DNA of 12,358 bases from Bacteroidia bacterium (lineage in GTDB: Bacteria; Bacteroidota; Bacteroidia; Bacteroidales; Azobacteroidaceae): contig BNTW01000080.1 of NCBI GenBank assembly GCA_025996895.1, forward strand, positions 1-12,358. Reading direction: 5' to 3'. The notes under the pieces are model-generated. The model did no database searches, was not told where the DNA came from, and saw only the letters and a list, made by a program, of their open reading frames with translations. Both the position numbers and the translations under genes were made by a program. This document shows, in pieces, positions 7,584-12,358 of this stretch (positions within the stretch are counted from its first letter, which is position 1; each line of letters begins with the position of its first letter).

Positions 7584-10385
7584 ATGGTAAAAAGATTTTG
7601 TTTTGGTTTTATTTTTTTATGGATATTGATGACTAACCTGAATGCGCAAACCGGAAATATTACCGGTGTGATCTCTGATAAGAAAACCGGAGAAAGTATT
7701 ATTGGGGCAAGTATTTTAATCGAAAATACAAGTTTGGGGGCTGCTTCCGATATAGATGGCCGGTTTCTTATTTCCGGACTACCGGCAAAAAAGTACAAAG
7801 TGAAAGTTTCTTATTTATCTTATCAAACGGCGGAAACCCAAGTGGAAGTAACGGCCGGGCAGACGACCGAAATGAATATCAGTCTGGTTGAAGCAACAAA
7901 CCTGTTGAGCGAAGTTTCGGTCGTGAGTGTGCGCAAAATGAATACCGAAATGAGTATGATTCAAGCACAAAAAGCTTCGCTGAATGTGGTCAGCGGGGTT
8001 TCTTCGCAGCAAATTGCCAGGACGCAAGACAAGGACGCGTCGGAAGTGATTAAGCGCATTCCGGGTATTTCCATTCTTGACAATCGCTTTATTATCGCGC
8101 GCGGGCTGGCGCAACGCTACAACAATGCGTGGATTAACAACAATGCCGTCCCGAGTTCGGAAGCGGATACTCGTTCTTTTTCGTTCGATATGATACCCGG
8201 CGGACAAATTGAAAATATTTTAATTGCGAAATCGCCGACCCCTGAACTTCCGGCCGATTTTACAGGCGGTTTTGTGAAGATTGCTACGAAAAATATGCCG
8301 GCTGAAAATGCGACGCAAATCAGTTACGGTATAAATTTGAATACGACAACGCATTTTTCCGGGTTTCAATATGCCCAAGGAAGTCCGACCGATTTTCTGG
8401 GTTTCGACAACGGATTTCGGGGCTTGAAAAGTGTTGTTCCCGCCCAACGCATGGATAACAACGACGCCGGCTTGGTAACTGCTGTTACGCGCAACGGTTT
8501 TAATAATGACTGGCTTATTCATACCCAAAAGCCCATACCCGATCAACGGTTTTCGTTGATGTTCAATCGTTTCAAAAAGTTGGAAAAGAGTCAATTAGGA
8601 CTGGTAGCTGCATTGAATTATAGTTATACGAGTGTAACCTATTCCGGTATGACCAATACGCGTTTTGGAGTGTATAATAAAAATGAAGATACGTCGGTGT
8701 GTTTGTACAGCTATACCGACGACCAATATACGACAATGGCGAAACTCGGCGGATTGTTAAATCTCACGTGGATGAGCAAGGATAACCGTATCGAATTTCG
8801 GAATTTGTTCAACCAGATGGGACGCGACCGCTACACGCACCGCGACGGCTGGCGCAATGTCAGTGCCAAATATTTACAGCAAAAAGACGAATATTTTTAC
8901 AACAGTCGCGGAAGTTATACCGGACAGTTGAGCGGAAGTCATACGCTTTTCCACCGGGACCCGTTCGATTGGACGATTGGTTATGCGTATGCGAATAAAA
9001 ATCAGCCCGACCGCCGGCAAGTTGAACGCGAGGAAGAAATGGCTGATCCGCGCTACAACGGTCGTTTTTACATTGATCACAACGACATCATTCGCGATTT
9101 CAACCGTTTGGACGAAAACATATATTCGCTTTCGGCCAATTATAACCACGATTTTGCTTTCGGCGATTTCAAGCCGGCATTAAAAGCGGGTATTTATGCC
9201 GAATCGCGCGATCGCCAATACGATACACGCTATTTCCTGTATCGCTTGTATAAAAAGAATTTGCCGGATGATTTTCAATACCGCGATGTAGCTTCCGAAA
9301 TTCTGTTGCCTGAATATTATGCGGCCGACAAATTGTATGTTTTCGACGACAGCGATAAGACGAATAATTATACCGGTAAAGGCTGGTTGGGAAGCGGATA
9401 CTTGGGACTGAATATTCCGTTACACCAATGGAATATTTATGCCGGCGTCCGTTATGAAAATAATAACATGGAATTGACCAATTACAGGACGATTGCTACG
9501 GACGAAAAGGAAATACACAAGTACAATCAGGCGGATTTATTCCCTTCTGTTAATGCGACTTATAATTTCGACAAAAAAAATCTGTTGCGTTTGGCTTACG
9601 GAAAATCCATTAACCGGCAAGAGTTTCGCGAAGTGTCTATATCCACTTACTACGATTTCAATTTGTTCAGCTACGTGCGCGGAAATAAGGATTTGAACCC
9701 CGCTTATATTCAGAACTTTGACGCGCGTTATGAGTTTTATCCTTCTGCGGGCGAAATCGTTTCGTTGGCGTTTTTTTATAAACGATTTATCCACCCGATT
9801 GAATGGACATATATCGACGCCGGCGGGACTTACACTTTCACGTTTGAAAATGCGGAAAAAGCCAATAATTACGGCTTGGAACTTGACGTAAAGAAAAGTT
9901 TGGATTTTATCGGTATGCCGGATTTTTCGTTTTCGTTCAATGGCTCGCTCATCGACAGCAAGGTGATTTTTGGCGAAAACAGTATCGAACACGACCGCCC
10001 TATGCAGGGACAATCGCCCTATCTGGTGAATACCGGCTTGTTTTATCAGACCGATCGCTTGAGTGCCGGATTGATGTATAACACCATCGGCAAGCGCATT
10101 GTCGGAATCGGACGATCGAACAACAGCCAGGGCGGAAGTATCGACAACAACGTGCCTGACATGTATGAAATGGCGCGCCATACGATAGATTTTTCTTTGG
10201 GTTACAAATTCGGAAAACGTATCGAGTTGAATGCGGGTATTCGGGATTTATTGGCTCAACCGGTTGTGTATAAACAATTTCCGGAATTTATAGATGATAA
10301 CGGAGTGTTGCAAAAACGCGAGCAGATAACGAAGCAATTCAAGCCCGGACAAAATATTTCCATTACGCTTAAAATCAATTTATAA
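7584..10385 (+). CDS. TonB-dependent outer-membrane receptor
   Basis: This gene encodes 933 aa. Residues 1-21 are a signal peptide (cut at NLNA before QTG). Residues 23-108 form a CarboxypepD_reg-like beta-sandwich (GNITGVISDKKTGE, DIDGRFLISGLPAKKYKVKV), the extension typical of Bacteroidota receptors. The plug spans about 130-245 and contains ASEVIKRIPGISI, RGLAQRYNNAWINN, SFSFDMIPGGQIENI and SPTPELPADFTGGFVKIATK. The remainder is a 22-strand-type barrel rich in aromatic alternation, ending NISITLKINL. Such receptors import a ligand into the periplasm using TonB-ExbBD energy. The plug type (FDMIP...ADFTGG) is not that of SusC, and no SusD gene follows, so the ligand cannot be named. The lipoprotein gene begins at or just after the stop, so the two are probably one operon. 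ATG at 7584 gives a proper signal peptide; the ATG at 7576 opens only a four-codon frame that overlaps the start. I see no strong -33/-7 pair in 7421-7583 for this strand. Confidence 0.95.
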   Translation: MVKRFCFGFIFLWILMTNLNAQTGNITGVISDKKTGESIIGASILIENTSLGAASDIDGRFLISGLPAKKYKVKVSYLSYQTAETQVEVTAGQTTEMNISLVEATNLLSEVSVVSVRKMNTEMSMIQAQKASLNVVSGVSSQQIARTQDKDASEVIKRIPGISILDNRFIIARGLAQRYNNAWINNNAVPSSEADTRSFSFDMIPGGQIENILIAKSPTPELPADFTGGFVKIATKNMPAENATQISYGINLNTTTHFSGFQYAQGSPTDFLGFDNGFRGLKSVVPAQRMDNNDAGLVTAVTRNGFNNDWLIHTQKPIPDQRFSLMFNRFKKLEKSQLGLVAALNYSYTSVTYSGMTNTRFGVYNKNEDTSVCLYSYTDDQYTTMAKLGGLLNLTWMSKDNRIEFRNLFNQMGRDRYTHRDGWRNVSAKYLQQKDEYFYNSRGSYTGQLSGSHTLFHRDPFDWTIGYAYANKNQPDRRQVEREEEMADPRYNGRFYIDHNDIIRDFNRLDENIYSLSANYNHDFAFGDFKPALKAGIYAESRDRQYDTRYFLYRLYKKNLPDDFQYRDVASEILLPEYYAADKLYVFDDSDKTNNYTGKGWLGSGYLGLNIPLHQWNIYAGVRYENNNMELTNYRTIATDEKEIHKYNQADLFPSVNATYNFDKKNLLRLAYGKSINRQEFREVSISTYYDFNLFSYVRGNKDLNPAYIQNFDARYEFYPSAGEIVSLAFFYKRFIHPIEWTYIDAGGTYTFTFENAEKANNYGLELDVKKSLDFIGMPDFSFSFNGSLIDSKVIFGENSIEHDRPMQGQSPYLVNTGLFYQTDRLSAGLMYNTIGKRIVGIGRSNNSQGGSIDNNVPDMYEMARHTIDFSLGYKFGKRIELNAGIRDLLAQPVVYKQFPEFIDDNGVLQKREQITKQFKPGQNISITLKINL

Positions 10386-10420
10386 TGATTACTATAAACA
10401 CAATTTTTAATTTTATGAGA

Positions 10421-11932
10421 ATGAAAACAATCAGACAGTTCAGTTTAATTTTGGCAGCCTGCGCGGCTATTTTCTTAACAGGTTGCAACAGTAATGATGA
10501 CACGCCTCCTACAGGGGGTGAAAACAACGACGAACAAATTCTTTTTGGGCCGAATCAAACGCAAATCGGCAACGGTATGAAAATGTTTCAAATCAAGCAA
10601 TCTCACACCATTAAGAAAGGTGTATATACTTTGGTCGGCTGGATTTATGTAGAAGAAGGGGCTACATTGACGATTGAGCCGGGTACGATTATCAAAGGGA
10701 CAAACAAGAGCTACGATGGTCGCGAAGCGGCTCAAGGCTCGTCGCTGGTCATTATGCGTGGTGCAAAAATTATGGCACAAGGTACGCCGGCACAACCGGT
10801 TGTCTTCACTTCGGCTCAACCTGCCGGGCAACGTAAGGCTTCCGATTGGGGAGGTATCATTCTTTGCGGAAAAGCGAAAAACAACTTGACGACAATGACT
10901 ATCGAGGGCGGTGTGGAAGCTGATCACGGTGGAAATGACGACAACGACAATTCGGGTATATTGCAATACGTGCGTATCGAATATGGCGGTTATCCGTATG
11001 CAGTGGATAACGAAATCAACGGTTTGACGTTAGGCTCAGTTGGTCGCGGTACAACCATCGATCACGTGCAGGTATCTTATTCGGGCGACGACTCGTTTGA
11101 ATGGTTTGGCGGCGCAGTCAATGCAAAGTATTTGATTGCCTATCACGGCTGGGACGACGATTTTGATACGGACAACGGTTTCTCCGGTAAATTGCAATTT
11201 TTGTTGGGTGTGCGTGACTCGCGAATTGCCGACCAATCCAATTCCAACGGTTTTGAATCGGACAACAACGCCAGCGGATCGACTTCCGAGCCGATCACAT
11301 CGGCCGTATTCAGCAACGTAACGTTGATTGGCCCGATGGGACAGGATGCCGCTTTTGCCAATAACAAATCGTATATCGACGGCTACAGCTGGGGAGAAAA
11401 TTCGGGTATCCGTACCGGTATTTTTCAAGCGGCTATGCAAATCCGCCGTCACTCGCGTATAAATTGCTTCAACTCCGTAGCCACCGGTTATCCCGTAGGT
11501 TTGATGTTGTCGAACGACGGTCGTGGCGATACGCAGGGTGCAGCTAACAGCGGTTTGTTGAAGATCAAAAACGTTTATTTCGCAGGTATGGGATTGTTGG
11601 GGGCTGATGCCGACAAGAAAGACCCAACAGCCTGGTCGGGAACGATTTCTTCCGATTATTTCAAAAAAGCGGAAGGCAACAACAAAGAATTTTCGTCGAT
11701 TGCCGATTTGAAAATGAAACAACCCAACAGCAAGCAAGCAAATGCCAATTATGCTCCTGTATCGGGTAGTCCGTTGCTGGGTAGTGCCTCTTTCACCGAT
11801 ACTTTCTTAAATGGTTCGTTCTTTACAAAAACAACGTATATCGGTGCATTTTCCGGCGAAAACGACGATTGGGCAAAAACGATACAATCCGGCGGTTGGA
11901 CGAACTTCGATCCGCAAAATACGAATTATTAA
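10421..11932 (+). CDS. surface-type lipoprotein, predicted right-handed beta-helix, partner of the TonB-dependent receptor
   Basis: From ATG at 10421 the product has 503 aa. Residues 1-22 form a lipoprotein signal with lipobox LTGC (Cys22). The following NSNDDTPP is acidic, as in Bacteroidota lipoproteins sent to the cell surface. Alternative in-frame ATGs at 10385 (overlapping the receptor stop by one base) and 10415 add 12 or 2 residues ahead of a normal signal, so 10421 or 10415 is preferred. The body has short repeating turns typical of a pectin-lyase-like beta-helix, such as GATLTIEPGTIIKG (80-93), SSLVIMRGAKIMAQG, WGGIILCGKA and GILQYVRIEYGG. Asp-rich loops (DHGGNDDNDN 168-177, GWDDDFDTDNGF 243-254) may bind calcium. 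I see no obvious catalytic triad of a polysaccharide lyase. Its place after the receptor suggests it captures or presents the ligand; that is inference. Confidence 0.85.
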   Translation: MKTIRQFSLILAACAAIFLTGCNSNDDTPPTGGENNDEQILFGPNQTQIGNGMKMFQIKQSHTIKKGVYTLVGWIYVEEGATLTIEPGTIIKGTNKSYDGREAAQGSSLVIMRGAKIMAQGTPAQPVVFTSAQPAGQRKASDWGGIILCGKAKNNLTTMTIEGGVEADHGGNDDNDNSGILQYVRIEYGGYPYAVDNEINGLTLGSVGRGTTIDHVQVSYSGDDSFEWFGGAVNAKYLIAYHGWDDDFDTDNGFSGKLQFLLGVRDSRIADQSNSNGFESDNNASGSTSEPITSAVFSNVTLIGPMGQDAAFANNKSYIDGYSWGENSGIRTGIFQAAMQIRRHSRINCFNSVATGYPVGLMLSNDGRGDTQGAANSGLLKIKNVYFAGMGLLGADADKKDPTAWSGTISSDYFKKAEGNNKEFSSIADLKMKQPNSKQANANYAPVSGSPLLGSASFTDTFLNGSFFTKTTYIGAFSGENDDWAKTIQSGGWTNFDPQNTNY

Positions 11933-11971
11933 TCACAGAATAATTCATGTTTCATCAATCCAAGACCGGTG

Positions 11972-12013
11972 TAGGGGTGGGTTTTCCCATCCCTATGTTT
12001 TTTATTGTTTTTG
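11972..12013 (+). terminator. rho-independent terminator of the receptor-lipoprotein operon
   Basis: TAGGGGTGGG (11972-11981) pairs with CCCATCCCTA (11986-11995) around a TTTT loop, giving a 10-bp stem with one G-U pair. A T-rich tail (GTTTTTTATTGTTTTT) follows at 11997-12012. It lies 40 bp after the lipoprotein stop. The minus-strand gene from the right edge stops inside this T-tract at 12002, and the stem has no T-run on that side, so it is mainly one-directional. Confidence 0.85.
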
Positions 12014-12358
12014 CCCTGTCATTGCGGGTGTGCGCTTTGTCATTGCGGGCTTGACCCGCAATCCCCAGAACACCGTTAATAAATAAATCCCTGCAATGAG
12101 CAGCAAGTACACCGTTCCATCCCCTATCGGGTCGTGTCCTATTGCCCCATACGCGCCATTGTCGCCCGGTCTTGCCCCTCCGCTTGGTGTTGTCGGCGTT
12201 GTGCCTGTCACCCTTAGCCAGTCGCCTTTTTGCAGGATAAAATCCGAAAACAACTCGTTGCGGGTAGAGAAAAAATCCTGATTGTAGGTAGAGAGCCAAT
12301 CCGCCCGGGTTTCTTGCGAAAACAGATTTTCGTTTTCATAAAACGCAGAATAATCGTT
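12002..12358 (-). CDS. C-terminal end of an unidentified protein with one membrane anchor (5' part beyond the right edge)
   Basis: The frame is open from the right edge to TAA at 12002-12004, giving 118 visible residues. TTG at 12253 is an internal codon, not a start. Visible residues 1-50 are polar and Tyr/Phe-rich (LFSQETRADWLSTYNQDFF). Residues 51-80 form a Gly/Pro/Thr/Asp-rich linker (TGTTPTTPSGG, ARPGDNGAYGAIG, DPIGDG). Residues 83-100 are one hydrophobic helix (VYLLLIAGIYLLTVFWGL), followed by a basic tail. The layout of flexible linker, membrane segment and positive tail looks like the C-terminal anchor of a large exported Bacteroidota protein, but I cannot name the family. The last 20 or so residues (LRVKPAMTKRTPAMTGQKQ) come from a dispersed palindromic repeat, so the native end has probably been replaced or extended. 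It converges with the lipoprotein gene. Confidence 0.7.
   Translation of the reverse strand, partial: NDYSAFYENENLFSQETRADWLSTYNQDFFSTRNELFSDFILQKGDWLRVTGTTPTTPSGGARPGDNGAYGAIGHDPIGDGTVYLLLIAGIYLLTVFWGLRVKPAMTKRTPAMTGQKQ
12017..12062. repeat. dispersed palindromic repeat, TGTCATTGCGGG type
   Basis: TGTCATTGCGGG occurs at 12017-12028 and again at 12038-12049, 21 bases apart. The second copy forms a hairpin: ATTGCGGG (12042-12049), loop CTTGA, CCCGCAAT (12055-12062), with perfect 8-bp arms. I recognise this element as a short dispersed palindrome found in many bacterial genomes, where its frames give peptides such as VIAGLTRNPQ and RVKPAMT. Here it lies within the 3' end of the minus-strand gene and is translated in frame. 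The 21-base period equals seven codons, so the PAMT peptide occurs twice. Confidence 0.75.

Noticed and set aside
9537..10181. 214-codon minus-strand open frame inside the receptor gene
   Set aside because: It is antisense to a well-supported receptor and has no recognisable domain. It reads as a mirror frame of the coding strand.
11036..11737. 233-codon minus-strand open frame inside the lipoprotein gene
   Set aside because: It is antisense to the beta-helix coding region and its composition reflects the opposite strand; no start context or domain supports it.
11811..12086. Plus-strand frame containing VIAGLTRNPQ and an overlapping minus frame up to 12299
   Set aside because: Both arise from the dispersed palindromic repeat and the neighbouring genes in other frames; that peptide is a hallmark of the repeat, not of a gene.

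Overview
The window looks like chromosomal DNA of a Bacteroidota member, most likely of the order Bacteroidales. The evidence is a type IX secretion (T9SS) C-terminal sorting domain, a TonB-dependent receptor with a CarboxypepD_reg-like N-terminal domain, a lipoprotein with an acidic stretch just after the lipidated cysteine, TAnnTTTG-type -7 promoter boxes, and start codons preceded by A/T-rich sequence rather than strong Shine-Dalgarno sites. There are no tRNA, rRNA or CRISPR features, no insertion sequence and no phage structural cluster.

Left part (1-4535, minus strand). Three genes with gaps of only 3 and 4 bases are read leftwards from about 4364: a secreted fibre-like protein with a pyocin-knob-like domain and a C-terminal coiled coil (312 aa), a small secreted protein carrying one RHS-type YD motif joined to a T9SS sorting domain (143 aa), and a very large SpvB/TcaC-type protein with a predicted seven-bladed FG-GAP propeller that runs off the left edge (995 codons visible). 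A 109-aa XRE repressor-type regulator (4536-4865, plus strand) is divergent from them. The 171-bp gap holds two inverted repeats built on the half-site TTGTCC/GGACAA, arranged around the -7 box of the regulator. The four genes look like one regulated module that exports a TC/RHS-like surface or toxin protein. This is the most interesting part of the window.

Middle (4874-7420, minus). A complete clpC housekeeping AAA+ unfoldase gene, convergent with the regulator and separated from it by 8 bp. It has its own recognisable promoter upstream.

Right part (7584-11932, plus). A 933-aa TonB-dependent receptor is followed within 35 bp by a surface-type lipoprotein predicted to fold as a right-handed beta-helix. 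They are probably co-transcribed and act together at the outer membrane, with the lipoprotein in the place that SusD holds in polysaccharide systems. The unit ends in a strong intrinsic terminator.

Right edge (12002-12358, minus). The last 118 codons of an unidentified protein with one C-terminal membrane segment. The short cytoplasmic tail of this protein is encoded by a dispersed palindromic repeat (TGTCATTGCGGG type) that has landed at the 3' end of the gene. No stretch longer than 300 bases lacks a gene.
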